Shown here piece by piece: positions 44,201 to 55,400 of a DNA stretch of 64,000 bases. Source of the DNA: Corallium rubrum (Eukaryota; Cnidaria; Anthozoa; Scleralcyonacea; Coralliidae); the NCBI GenBank assembly GCA_964035015.1, contig OZ036003.1:3602031-3666030 (forward strand). Reading direction: 5' to 3'. The notes below the pieces were generated by a model. That model was not told the origin of the DNA and did no database searches. It was given only the letters and a program-made list of their open reading frames with translations. Position numbers and translations under genes: made by a program. The stretch's first letter is position 1. The number at the start of each line of letters is the position of its first letter.

Positions 44201-47200
44201 CAAACCGGGAGCAGTTGCGAAAAATGCAACTACACAGGCCCTCCAGCAGGAATTGAACCCACGACCTTGCGATTCTAGTGCAATGCTCTGACCACTGAGC
44301 CACGGAGGCCGTTGCCGAGAGCTTGATCGCGAGTTCTGTATATATAATAAGGTGGTAATGCCAGGAGAGAATTGGGTATATTATAAATAATATTGGGCAT
44401 TTCACTCGATTACATAGCATGTTCTAAGGATTTAGGGTGAAGGAAAATTCGAGTGCAGGATATATACATTTTAAGACCAAACCGGGAGCAGTTGCGAAAA
44501 ATGCAACTACACAGGCCCTCTGGCTGGAATTGAACCCACGACCTTGCGATTCTAGTGCAATGCTCTGACCACTGAGCCACGGAGGCCGTTGCCGAGAGCT
44601 TGATCGCGAGTTCTGTATATATAGTAAGGTGGTAATGCCAGGAGAGAATTGAGTATATTATAAATAATATTGGGCATTTCACTCGATTACATAGCATGTT
44701 CTAAGGATTTAGGGTGAAGGAAAATTCGAGTGTAGGATATATACATTTTAAGACCAAACCGGGAGCAGTTGGGAAAAATGCAACTACACAGGCCCTCCGG
44801 CAGGAATTGAACCCACGACCTTGCGATTCTAGTGCAATGCTCTGACCACTGAGCCACGGAGGCCGTTGCCGAGAGCTTGATCGCGAGTTCTGTATATATA
44901 ATAAGGTGGTAATGCCAGGAGAGAATTGGGTATATTATAAACAATATTGGGCATTTCACTCGATTACATAGCATGTTCTAAGGATTTAGGGTGAAGGAAA
45001 ATTCGAGTGTAGGATATATACATTTTAAGACCAAACTGGGAGCAGTTGCGAAAAATGCAACTACACAGGCCCTCCGGCAGGAATTGAACCCACGACCTTG
45101 CGATTCTAGTGCAATGCTCTGACCACTGAGCCACGGAGGCCGTTGCCGAGAGCTTGATCGCGAGTTCTGTATATATAATAAGGTGGTAATGCCAGGAGAG
45201 AATTGGGTATATTATAAATAATATTGGGCATTTCACTCGATTACATAGCATGTTCTAAGGATTTAGGGTGAAGGAAAATTCGAGTGTAGGATATATACAT
45301 TTTAAGACCAAACCGGGAGCAGTTGCGAAAAATGCAACTACACAGGCCCTCCAGCAGGAATTGAACCCACGACCTTGCGATTCTAGTGCAATGCTCTGAC
45401 AACTGAGCCACGGAGGCCGTTGCCCAGAGCTTGATCGCGAGTTCTGTATATATAATAAGGTGGTAATGCCAGGAGAGAATTGGGTATATTATAAATAATA
45501 TTGGGCATTTCACTCGATTACATAGCATGTTCTAAGGATTTAGGGTGAAGGAAAATTCGAGTGTAGGATATATACATTTTAAGACCAAACCGGGAGCAGT
45601 TGCGAAAAATGCAACTACACAGGCCCTCCGGCAGGAATTGAACCCACGACCTTGCGATTCTAGTGCAATGCTCTGACCACTGAGCCACGGAGGCCGTTGC
45701 CGAGAGCTTGATCGCGAGTTCTGTATATATAATAAGGTGGTAATGCCAGGAGAGAATTGGGTATATTATAAATAATATTGGGCATTTCACTCGATTACAT
45801 AGCATGTTCTAAGGATTTAGGGTGAAGGAAAATTCGAGTGTAGGTTATATACATTTTAAGACCAAACCGGGAGCAGTTGCGAAAAATGCAACTACACAGG
45901 CCCTCCGGCACGAATTGAACCCACGACCTTGCGATTCTAGTGCAATGCTCTGACCACTGAGCCACGGAGGCCGTTGCCGAGAGCTTGATCGCGAGTTCTG
46001 TATATATAATAAGGTGGTAATGCCAGGAGAGAATTGGGTATATTATAAACAATATTGGGCATTTCACTCGATTACATAGCATGTTCTAAGGATTTAGGGT
46101 GAAGGAAAATTCGAGTGTAGGATATATACATTTTAAGACCAAACTGGGAGCAGTTGCGAAAAATGCAACTACACAGGCCCTCCGGCAGGAATTGAACCCA
46201 CGACCTTGCGATTCTAGTGCAATGCTCTGACCACTGAGCCACGGAGGCCGTTGCCGAGAGCTTGATCGCGAGTTCTGTATATATAATAAGGTGGTAATGC
46301 CAGGAGAGAATTGGGTATATTATAAATAATATTGGGCATTTCACTCGATTACATAGCATGTTCTAAGGATTTAGGGTGAAGGAAAATTCGAGTGTAGGTT
46401 ATATACATTTTAAGACCAAACCGGGAGCAGTTGCGAAAAATGCAACTACACAGGCCCTCCGGCAGGAATTGAACCCACGACCTTGCGATTCTAGTGCAAT
46501 GCTCTGACCACTGAGCCACGGAGGCCGTTGCCGAGAGCTTGATCGCGAGTTCTGTATATATAATAAGGTGGTAATGCCAGGAGAGAATTGGGTATATTAT
46601 AAATAATATTGGGCATTTCACTCGATTACATAGCATGTTCTAAGGATTTAGGGTGAAGGAAAATTCGAGTGTAGGATATATACATTTTAAGACCAAGCCG
46701 GGAGCAGTTGCGAAAGATGCAACTACACAGGCCCTCCGGCAGGAATTGAACCCACGACCTTGCGATTCTAGTGCAATGCTCTGACCACTGAGCCACGGAG
46801 GCCGTTGCCGAGAGCTTGATCGCGAGTTCTGTATATATAATAAGGTGGTAATGCCAGGAGAGAATTGGGTATATTATAAATAATATTGGGCATTTCACTC
46901 GATTACATAGCATGTTCTAAGGATTTAGAGTGAAGGAAAATTCGAGTGTAGGATATATACATTTTAAGACCAAACCAGGAGCAGTTGCGAAAAATGCAAC
47001 TACACAGGCCCTCCGGCAGGAATTGAACCCACGACCTTGCGATTCTAGTGCAATGCTCTGACCACTGAGCCACGGAGGCCGTTGCCGAGAGCTTGATCGC
47101 GAGTTCTGTATATATAATAAGGTGGTAATGCCAGGAGAGAATTGGGTATATTATAAATAATATTGGGCATTTCACTCGATTACATAGCATGTTCTAAGGA

Positions 47201-48490
47201 TTTAGGGTGAAGGAAAATTCGAGTGTAGGATATATACATTTTAAGACCAAACCAGGAGCAGTTGCGAAAAATGCAACTACACCGGCCCTCCGGCAGGAAT
47301 TGAACCCACGACCTTGCGATTCTAGTGCAATGCTCTGACCACTGAGCCACGGAGGCCGTTGCCGAGAGCTTGATCGCGAGTTCTGTATATATAATAAGGT
47401 GGTAATGCCAGGAGAGAATTGGGTATATTATAAATAATATTGGGCATTTCACTCGATTACATATCATGTTCTAAGGATTTAGGGTGAAGGAAAATTCGAG
47501 TGTAGGATATATACATTTTAAGACCAAGCCGGGAGCAGTTGCGAAAAATGCAACTACACAGGCCCTCCGGCAGGAATTGAACCCACGACCTTGCGATTCT
47601 AGTGCAATGCTCTGACCACTGAGCCACGGAGGCCGTTGCCGAGAGCTTGATCGCGAGTTCTGTATATATAATAAGGTGGTAATGCCAGGAGAGAATTGGG
47701 TATATTATAAATAATATTGGGCATTTCACTCGATTACATAGCATGTTCTAAGGATTTAGGGTGAAGGAAAATTCGAGTGTAGGATATATACATTTTAAGA
47801 CCAAACCGGGAGCAGTTGCGAAAAATGCAACTACACAGGCCCTCCGGCAGGAATTGAACCCACGACCTTGCGATTCTAGTGCAATGCTCTGACAACTGAG
47901 CCACGGAGGCCGTTGCCCAGAGCTTGATCGCGAGTTCTGTATATATAATAAGGTGGTAATGCCAGGAGAGAATTGGGTATATTATAAATAATATTGGGCA
48001 TTTCACTCGATTACATAGCATGTTCTAAGGATTTAGGGTGAAGGAAAATTCGAGTGTAGGATATATACATTTTAAGACCAAACCGGGAGCAGTTGCGAAA
48101 AATGCAACTACACAGGCCCTCCGGCAGGAATTGAACCCACGACCTTGCGATTCTAGTGCAATGCTCTGACCACTGAGCCACGGAGGCCGTTGCCGAGAGC
48201 TTGATCGCGAGTTCTGTATATATAATAAGGTGGTAATGCCAGGAGAGAATTGGGTATATTATAAATAATATTGGGCATTTCACTCGATTACATAGCATGT
48301 TCTAAGGATTTAGGGTGAAGGAAAATTCGAGTGTAGGATATATACATTTTAAGACCAAACCGGGAGCAGTTGCGAAAAATGCAACTACACAGGCCCTCTG
48401 GCAGGAATTGAACCCACGACCTTGCGACTCTAGTGCAATGCTCTGACCACTGAGCCACGGAGGCCGTTGCCGAGAGCTTGATCGCGAGTT

Positions 48491-51400
48491 CATTTTATTT
48501 TTATTTTATTTTATTAGATTTGCCATGTAAGGAAAATATAAACTAACTAAATACAAAAGAATAATATAAATGGCAGGGTGACCGCAACAGCGTATGGCCA
48601 ATTACCGCGGGCCCAAGTTATATAAATAGAATATGTAAAAACTTAGAAACAACATGTTATCGGGCGCGTTAGGCTCCGCGATGTGTTGCATTTGCAACAA
48701 ATGGTCTTAAATGTCGTAGGATTATCTGGATCATATGTTGTTGCCAGTGAAGTATGGTAATACTGGTTTATAATGTTTTTAAAATAGTTCAAGTTGTCGG
48801 TTCTTAAATCAAGTTCCTCTGCCAAAGCATTCCATGTTCTGGTAACTCTTACGAAGAAAGATCTTTGATAGGTTGTGGTCTTGCTCCTTGGTACAACATA
48901 TAGCGTATTAGGGTTATTTGAAGATCTAGTATGTTTCGTATTTTTACGCAGACGTGGAATGAGAGATTGTTTAATATTTACCAGGCCATGCGTTATTTTG
49001 AATAGAAAAACGAGGTCCAGATATTCATGCCAGTAACATATGGGTTGCAGAGACAGGGATTGCAGTCTTGAGGCGTAGCTGGTCGTAGTGGAAAAAGGCA
49101 AGCCAAGTATGAATTTTGTAGCGCGCCTCTGAGTCCTTTCTAGTTTGACTATAAGGTCTATGGACTGGGGTGCCCAGATCTGCGTAGCGTACCCTAAATG
49201 AGAACGGATTAAACTCAAATAAATAGTCCGTTTAACTGAAGTGTTACTGATGCAACGTGTGTTCCTTTTGATGTAACCCAGTGTCTTATTTGCACGAGTA
49301 GCTTGTTCCAAAACTTGCTTTTTCCAAGATAGATCAGTGCATATCCACACTCCAAGATCTCGTTCGATGTCTGTGGTCTCTAAAATCTTGTCCTTCAGCT
49401 TATACTGGGTGACTACTGGCTTTAGTTTACGAGTTACAGATTGTAAGCGACATTTTTTTTCGTTGAAGACCAGGCCAGTAGTTGAGGACCAGGTGTCCAA
49501 GTTCATCAAGGCAGTTTCAAGGTCCGATGCATCATCCGCAGATTTGATGGTTTTAAACACTTTCGTGTCGTCTGCAAACATTGCGACCTGGCTAGAGGTA
49601 ATAGCATCTGGAAGTTCGTTCACATATAATAGGAAAAGTGCCGGCCCTAGTATAGAACCTTGCGGAACCCCTGAAGTTACCGGAAGTGTATCCGAGCTCG
49701 CCCCAAGTACAATTACTCGTTGACTGCGGTCTGTCACGTAGTTCCGAAACCATTGCAGTAAGTTCCCTCCAAAACCGAAGCTGCGCAGTTTGTAGAGGAG
49801 CAGCTCGTGGTTTACTTGATCGAAAGCTTTACTCATATCCAAATATACTACCTCTGTCTGACCGCCGTTATCTAAGATGGACCCAATGTGTTCTAGGACT
49901 TCAATTAGATTAGTCGTGCATGACTTTCCAGGGATGCATCCATGTTGACAATTATTCACCAGGTCGTATAGACAAGTTTTTATGTTATTGAGAACGACAC
50001 GTTCAAGAACTTTAGATACGATGGGTAGCAGCGAAATCGGTCTATAATTTTCGGTGTGCTCCTTGTCCCCTTTCTTGTATATCGGCACAACATTTGCCAG
50101 TTTCCATTCATGGGGTATGATCCCCAAACTAAGCGATTTGTTAAATAAAACGCATAGTGATGGTGCAATGACAGCGGCAGTGTCGCGCAGCAACCTGGCT
50201 GGGATTCCATCTGCTCCAGTCGCCTTGGTGACGTCTAAGGACTGAAGGGCAGTTTGGACTACGCTTACGGACAGACATACGTCGGATAAAACTGGACTGG
50301 TATTCGGTTGAGAACTGCTGTTATACTGGACATTTCTTGTAGTAAACACCGATGCAAAGTAGCGGTTAAATAAGTTAGCAATCGCTATTGGGCGGTCAGC
50401 GGTAATTCTTGGTAAAGAATGCATGTGGTCAGTTATCGTGCCAGGGACGGCTGGCATCGAGATGCGGTCCGGCACACCACGTGACTTAGATTTTTGTTTC
50501 ATAACTGACCAGAAACGTTTTTGATTAGATTTTATATCGCCTTCAAGCGACCCAAAGAATTTGTCACGGCTTTCACGCAATAGACGTTTAACCTCGGTGC
50601 GTAGAGATTTAAATTTTTCCCTTAGATATAAACTGAATGATTTCTTCAATTTTTGTCGCACTGAATCTTTCTTCTTTATCAGGTGAAGAATTTTCCCAGT
50701 GATCCACGGTAAAGGATTCCGGCCTTTGAGCCTCTTAATAGGGATGTAGTCCAACACCGCAGCTAGAAAGGTGTCTCGCCATTGCTGCCAATCAGTATTA
50801 ATGTCGCCTGTACCTAAAACCGCGGATAGGTCGATCGCTTTGAGAGCTGAACGTAAGCCTTCAAAGTCACCCTTTTCGTAATCATACACTGACCGATGAA
50901 TTTTTGTTGAAGCTTTTATAAAGGCGGAAAATTCAAAGGAGATCACGCAATGGTCAGTAAACACCTCAACTTGTTCTGGAGACAGAACTTCACGTATGCT
51001 GACATGATCTGGTTTGCTTGTTATCACTAGGTCCAATATATTCTTACCACGCGTGGGAGTATTGTTCATCTGCGACAAGTAATGGTCGTTGTGTGACTCG
51101 ATGAAACATAACTCATTAGTGCCACTTGTGTTGGCAACTGAGTCCCAAGGGATATGTGGTAAGTTGAGATCACCACAAATTACCATACTGTCGTATGAAT
51201 CACGGGCAAGAGTTAAAAATGTATTAAACTTTTCCATCCAACTTGAATCAGAATCTGGTGGCCGATAAATGGAGCTAAAAAGCAATTTTTGATTACAGCT
51301 TGTGATTACTTCGGCGGACACGACTTCAAGTTGTTGTGGATCTTCTGAGTGTTGTGAATATTCTCTGACTGATTTAAAGGAGTCCGATTTAACCGCAATA

Positions 51401-51580
51401 AGAACACCGCCACCGATTCGGCTAGTTCGATCTTTCCTGTATGTAGTGAAGCCAGAGTGAAACACTTCTTCGTTGTCAATGTCACTGCTTAGCCAAGTTT
51501 CGTTGATACAGACTATATCAGAATTTTCAGCGTATACAAGATCCTGAACGTGTTGTAAATTACATACGGTCGAAGAATCT
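48491..51580 (-). mobile_element. CR1/L2-like retrotransposon, 5'-truncated
   Basis: The minus-strand element ends in a 3' UTR and a tail of AATAAAATAAAA-type at 48491-48523, directly adjoining satellite sequence. At its 5' side it abuts the (CTAT)n tail of the next element at 51581. About 3.1 kb, lacking the first part of the endonuclease. Confidence 0.85.
48643..51579 (-). CDS. Endonuclease-reverse transcriptase of a CR1/L2-like element (near-complete ORF)
   Basis: About 978 open codons. AP-endonuclease landmarks: CINETWLSSDI, GGGVLIAVK, SIYRPP, CGDLNLPHIPWD, TRGKNILDLVIT and FTDHCVISF (catalytic DH). RT landmarks: VVPIYKKGD, YRPISLLPIVSK, VVYLDMSKAFDQVNH, TSGVPQGSILGP, AMFADDTKV (FADD) and a C-terminal CKCNTSRSL. 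The protein nicks DNA and copies its RNA at the nick. The frame reaches the truncation point with no ATG; the first endonuclease strand is lost. The absence of stops suggests recent insertion. Confidence 0.85.
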   Translation of the reverse strand, partial: DSSTVCNLQHVQDLVYAENSDIVCINETWLSSDIDNEEVFHSGFTTYRKDRTSRIGGGVLIAVKSDSFKSVREYSQHSEDPQQLEVVSAEVITSCNQKLLFSSIYRPPDSDSSWMEKFNTFLTLARDSYDSMVICGDLNLPHIPWDSVANTSGTNELCFIESHNDHYLSQMNNTPTRGKNILDLVITSKPDHVSIREVLSPEQVEVFTDHCVISFEFSAFIKASTKIHRSVYDYEKGDFEGLRSALKAIDLSAVLGTGDINTDWQQWRDTFLAAVLDYIPIKRLKGRNPLPWITGKILHLIKKKDSVRQKLKKSFSLYLREKFKSLRTEVKRLLRESRDKFFGSLEGDIKSNQKRFWSVMKQKSKSRGVPDRISMPAVPGTITDHMHSLPRITADRPIAIANLFNRYFASVFTTRNVQYNSSSQPNTSPVLSDVCLSVSVVQTALQSLDVTKATGADGIPARLLRDTAAVIAPSLCVLFNKSLSLGIIPHEWKLANVVPIYKKGDKEHTENYRPISLLPIVSKVLERVVLNNIKTCLYDLVNNCQHGCIPGKSCTTNLIEVLEHIGSILDNGGQTEVVYLDMSKAFDQVNHELLLYKLRSFGFGGNLLQWFRNYVTDRSQRVIVLGASSDTLPVTSGVPQGSILGPALFLLYVNELPDAITSSQVAMFADDTKVFKTIKSADDASDLETALMNLDTWSSTTGLVFNEKKCRLQSVTRKLKPVVTQYKLKDKILETTDIERDLGVWICTDLSWKKQVLEQATRANKTLGYIKRNTRCISNTSVKRTIYLSLIRSHLGYATQIWAPQSIDLIVKLERTQRRATKFILGLPFSTTTSYASRLQSLSLQPICYWHEYLDLVFLFKITHGLVNIKQSLIPRLRKNTKHTRSSNNPNTLYVVPRSKTTTYQRSFFVRVTRTWNALAEELDLRTDNLNYFKNIINQYYHTSLATTYDPDNPTTFKTICCKCNTSRSLTRPITCCF

Positions 51581-51776
51581 ACGATAGATAGATAGATAGA
51601 TAGATAGATGGTTTATTTTCAAAAACATTGCAGCCGAAAAGCTGAATTATGTTAAGAATTACATGAATACAGAATAAATTAGAATAACAATTAAAAAGTA
51701 TGAACAATCGTGATGATAATTATAAACAAAGGTTGAAATTTAGAACTTGAATTGTAAATAATATTATGTACAATTT

Positions 51777-54700
51777 TTAAGCACGCGTTTTTAGTGCATT
51801 GTAAATGATGAAACTCTTTTTAAACCGATCAGTTCTAAATGGTTGAATTTGGAAAAGGCGTTTCTTTCTTAAGTTGAACTGGCATTTGTTTGCTGGTGGT
51901 AGAAGATCATTTAGTTTATGGCTAGTGTCGCCAATAACTTGCTGGAATAGTTTGTCCGTTAGCTGCTGTCTACGCACCACTAGAGGGACTAACTCTGCGA
52001 CGGAAAGAGCCTCATCATATGATAATTCAGGAAAGATTATTCGCATAGCTCGTTGCTGTATTCTTTCAATGTCTTTAGCGAGATAGTCTGGCAGGCTATC
52101 GTGGAAGACCGGACACGCATACTCTGTAACAGGTCTTATGCAAGTACGGTAAAAGGAGACAAGTTCCCTGCGGCCCACGTTGGAACGTTTTAGTTGGCTT
52201 AGAAAGTATAGCCGCTTATTCGTTTTCTTTATGATTACAGATGTATGGGTATTCCACTTAAGATCACGAGATATATGTAAGCCTAAAACTTTTACGTTTT
52301 CAACGAGCTCCAGTTCCTTGTTGTTAATGATAATGGGGTCAAAGTCGGGACAAGACTTTCTGAAGCTGATACGCAGCTCTTTACACTTGGTCTCATTTAG
52401 CTTGAACTTATCAACAGCGATCTTCCTTGTAAGATTATCAACTGTCTCTTGAATGTTGGAGTGGCCGTTTCTTTCGACAGTCTCAGCGATCGTTGTATCG
52501 TCGACATACTTCCAGAGTTCTGTACCTGGGAGGTTTAGGTCATTTATCATAATGATAAATAACCATGGTCCGAGCTTTGTACCCTGGGGAACACCGGATG
52601 GAATGTTTCCCCATTCGGAATAGCATTCATTACCTAGTTTGACGCGCTGTTTACGACATGTAAGGAAATCGATAATCCAGTCGACAATGCCTTCAGGAAT
52701 ATCGTAAGATTTCAGTTTCAGTACAAGTATATGGTGGTCAATAAGGTCGAATGCTTTCTTGAAGTCAACCAAAACTGTCCTGACTGTTGCACCACTACCA
52801 TCCGTCGCTTTATTCCACGAATGCAGCATACTGATTAAAGCTTGAGTGGTGTTACTGCCTGGTATCGTCCCAAATTGACGACAATCTACTTTCTTGAGTA
52901 CCGCAGGCTTTACAAAACCCTCCACGATGAAGTCCTCTGCCACCTTCGATAAAATGGGTGTCAAAGATATGGGTCGCAAATGACTATTCACGTCAAGGAT
53001 CGGTTTTTGCTTTGGGACTGGTGAAATGTTGGCCTCTTTCCATGATGATGGCAGACGAGCTTCCGTGTATGAGCAGTTTAGAATATTCGATACTGGTAGC
53101 GCAAGTAGGTCGGCGTTATCCCGCAGAAGCCAACTCGGGATACCATCGGGCCCAGTGGCCTTGGTTGGATTCAATGAAGATAGCTTCTTGTTGACAGAGA
53201 ACTCAGAGACTTGGAAAACACAAGCTTCGGAAACTTGGGTGGTTTGCGCGAATTCATTAGGTTGTAGGGGGGTAAAATCACTCATAGGTACAAGAAATGC
53301 CTTATTGATAACATTGGCGAGGACGATATTACTGGCAGATGCCTCCCCTTGGCCACAATCAATATGCTGAAACATAGAGGCTTGGTCAGCCTGGGTTGAA
53401 TCAACAGCAGTCATCCCACTAAGCCTTTTCACTTCTTTCCACCACAGTGCAGGCTTGCAGTCTTTCAAATGCTCGACCTTAGACTCGTAGTACTTAGCAC
53501 GACACGTCTTCCGTTCGCGGTTGACCCGATTTCTCAATTGGAGGAATAGCACCTGGTCTCCTTGTTCTAAGGCTTTCTGGCGCTTGCGAATTAAGTGTTT
53601 AAGTGACTTGTTGATCCAAGGCGGTTCGCTTGTGATGACGGTTTTGGACTTTAAGGGAAGTACCATATCCATGCCAGTATTGATGATTGTTTCCAGCAGC
53701 ATCACCTTGTCTTCACACGTACTTTGGCTATCGATAAGAGTTGGAATGTCGACTTTCTCTAGGTATGAGCGCATCGCAAAGCGCTTAGAAGGCCGCAAGT
53801 CTCTTGATTTTACAGTGATCTTGGGCTTAGATACCATACTTCGCTTGAGAGGCTTGACTTCAATGGAGTCATGATCAGACAGACCGAAAGGGGATCGCTT
53901 AATTGGACAGCCATAAAACTTACTCATGTTGGTGTATATCAGGTCCAAGGTATTTTGACCGCGCGTTGAAAACTTTACAATCTGCTTTAGTTTGAAGAAA
54001 TTGCAGAGACGTGAGCTGTTCAGTTTATTGAAGTCACCAAGAAGAATTATACCACTGCCTGGAAAGCGAGCTTCAATGAAGGATAAACTGTTGTACAGGT
54101 AGTCCAACATAAGCGAGTCGACAGCGCTCGGGGGATGATAAACGGTTCCAACTACAATACTGGTGATGCCCCTTGGGAGACGCTGAGGACGTATTTGAGT
54201 CCAGAGAACTTCGAAGTTAGGATCCATAATATCGTCTAGGACCTTGAATTTAATGGAGTTCTTAACGTACATGCATACACCACCATGTTGACCCTCAATT
54301 CTATCACGACGAATCACGTTAAACCCAGAGATGGCGATGACATTGTCAACAATGTGTTCTCGAAGCCACGTCTCCGTTATGCATATAAGATCTAGGTATG
54401 TATGATTAATTACATCACGAATCTCGTCAATTTTTGGAGCCAAGGACATAACATTGGACAACATAAAAGCTGGAACAAAAAGATGGACAGAACCAAGTAC
54501 CTGGTGAAATTGTAGAGGTATAGTAACGCAGTTCGAAGGATTGTGACACGATTTGGGTCTCGAAGAGCCAAGGTCATGGTTAACTGGTCTCGGTGAAACA
54601 ATGTCGATGCAATGACGGCGTAAATATGGCTTCGTGACTGACGAATATAAGGGGTTTATCGGCTTAAAATCATCAATACAATTCAAAAATTGTCCTCCAC

Positions 54701-55388
54701 GCTTTCCTCTTAGCCTCCGAACTAAGCCATTCGATCTCAGAGAGTCCCAAACGAGATAGTTAAGAGGCTTTGTCGGTTGTATTCGAATATGGCCGGTAGA
54801 TTGAAGTCCAAGCGAACCAGATTTCCACCAAAAGCGAAGGGAAAATAAAAAGCTTCTTGAATACGTAACTTGCATTATGGCACCAATAGTCCTTAGACTT
54901 AAGCTAGTAACAACATTTAATATAAAAACTTGTAGTAGGTAGTTTAAAAACTCCAATTTATGGAGCGAATATATAAGCAGCCAGCCGGCGCTATCTACTC
55001 GGTGTATACTCTTTAAACTCCTAGCGTTAACGACGAGACATTTGATTGGTAATCTAGGACTTGTCGATGGACCCGGCTGGGAAATGATATCACCGCAAAG
55101 TAGCAGGAAACCAGCAACAAAGCCATTAAAACCTCTGAACTTTCGGCCAGGGGAAACGGTTAGTGTAGGCCGTTGCTTAAATCCAGTTCTTGACGTAGCT
55201 GTCATCCCAGACCCAAACATAGGCCTAAAATATCTCCAAGTCGTATCCGCAAAACTTTCCCCAGATCTCAGTGGTTGCAGAAAACCATCCATAGTGACTT
55301 GGTCCAGTTTAGAACGGTAATGAATAAGGAGAAACCGAAGTAAAAGCACAAAGAACACGGAGCACATACGAGCACGTCCATTCGCCAT
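51777..55388 (-). CDS. CR1-like polyprotein: N-terminal domain, 2A-like site, endonuclease, reverse transcriptase
   Basis: The ORF from MANGRARMCS is about 1,203 residues without a stop. Upstream in-frame codons come from the satellite and are not part of it. Residues ~10-22 are hydrophobic. GFLLLCGDIISQPGP at ~93-107 resembles the 2A-like sites of some CR1 elements. The endonuclease follows (LDLICITETWL, GGVCMYVK, GDFNKLN, RGQNTLDLIYT, LSDHDSIEV), then the RT (LRPISLTPILSK, VLVDFKKAFDLIDH, PSGVPQGTKLGPWLF, WKYVDDTTI) and a C-terminal IERIQQRAMRIIFP. All catalytic boxes are intact, so the copy could still encode active enzyme. Confidence 0.85.
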   Translation of the reverse strand: MANGRARMCSVFFVLLLRFLLIHYRSKLDQVTMDGFLQPLRSGESFADTTWRYFRPMFGSGMTATSRTGFKQRPTLTVSPGRKFRGFNGFVAGFLLLCGDIISQPGPSTSPRLPIKCLVVNARSLKSIHRVDSAGWLLIYSLHKLEFLNYLLQVFILNVVTSLSLRTIGAIMQVTYSRSFLFSLRFWWKSGSLGLQSTGHIRIQPTKPLNYLVWDSLRSNGLVRRLRGKRGGQFLNCIDDFKPINPLYSSVTKPYLRRHCIDIVSPRPVNHDLGSSRPKSCHNPSNCVTIPLQFHQVLGSVHLFVPAFMLSNVMSLAPKIDEIRDVINHTYLDLICITETWLREHIVDNVIAISGFNVIRRDRIEGQHGGVCMYVKNSIKFKVLDDIMDPNFEVLWTQIRPQRLPRGITSIVVGTVYHPPSAVDSLMLDYLYNSLSFIEARFPGSGIILLGDFNKLNSSRLCNFFKLKQIVKFSTRGQNTLDLIYTNMSKFYGCPIKRSPFGLSDHDSIEVKPLKRSMVSKPKITVKSRDLRPSKRFAMRSYLEKVDIPTLIDSQSTCEDKVMLLETIINTGMDMVLPLKSKTVITSEPPWINKSLKHLIRKRQKALEQGDQVLFLQLRNRVNRERKTCRAKYYESKVEHLKDCKPALWWKEVKRLSGMTAVDSTQADQASMFQHIDCGQGEASASNIVLANVINKAFLVPMSDFTPLQPNEFAQTTQVSEACVFQVSEFSVNKKLSSLNPTKATGPDGIPSWLLRDNADLLALPVSNILNCSYTEARLPSSWKEANISPVPKQKPILDVNSHLRPISLTPILSKVAEDFIVEGFVKPAVLKKVDCRQFGTIPGSNTTQALISMLHSWNKATDGSGATVRTVLVDFKKAFDLIDHHILVLKLKSYDIPEGIVDWIIDFLTCRKQRVKLGNECYSEWGNIPSGVPQGTKLGPWLFIIMINDLNLPGTELWKYVDDTTIAETVERNGHSNIQETVDNLTRKIAVDKFKLNETKCKELRISFRKSCPDFDPIIINNKELELVENVKVLGLHISRDLKWNTHTSVIIKKTNKRLYFLSQLKRSNVGRRELVSFYRTCIRPVTEYACPVFHDSLPDYLAKDIERIQQRAMRIIFPELSYDEALSVAELVPLVVRRQQLTDKLFQQVIGDTSHKLNDLLPPANKCQFNLRKKRLFQIQPFRTDRFKKSFIIYNALKTRA
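55068..55094 (-). other. 2A-like ribosome-skipping motif, degenerate
   Basis: GDIISQPGP follows a Leu-rich run. The canonical 2A core is D-x-E-x-N-P-G-P; here Asp and PGP remain, but Glu is Ile/Ser and Asn is Gln. Function is therefore doubtful. Confidence 0.45.
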
Positions 55389-55400
55389 GCTTTTATGGTA

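Larger units (their letters stand above)
40814..48490 (-). repeat. tRNA-like satellite, block 2 (~28 units of 277 bp)
   Basis: The array continues from block 1. Recurring four-unit runs are recognised by marker bases: GTGCAGGAT with TATATAGTAAGG, then GTTGGGAAAAA, then AAACTGGG, then CTCCAGCAGG. These runs begin near 41636, 43302 and 44410. A subtype with GACAACTGAG changes the A box to TGGCTCAGTTG (about 40960, 42906, 45396, 47892). Confidence 0.95.
51581..55400 (-). mobile_element. Near-full-length CR1-like retrotransposon with (CTAT)n tail
   Basis: On the minus strand the element begins close to 55400, just outside satellite sequence, and ends with AATAAACCAT then (CTAT)n at 51581-51609. 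Length is about 3.8 kb. A target duplication is not clear at either side. Up to about 10 bp of the satellite unit (CTGTATAT region) is missing at the junction. Confidence 0.8.

Noticed and set aside
49337-49913. Plus-strand ORFs inside the retroelement block
   Set aside because: They are antisense shadows of the RT frame with no domain content.
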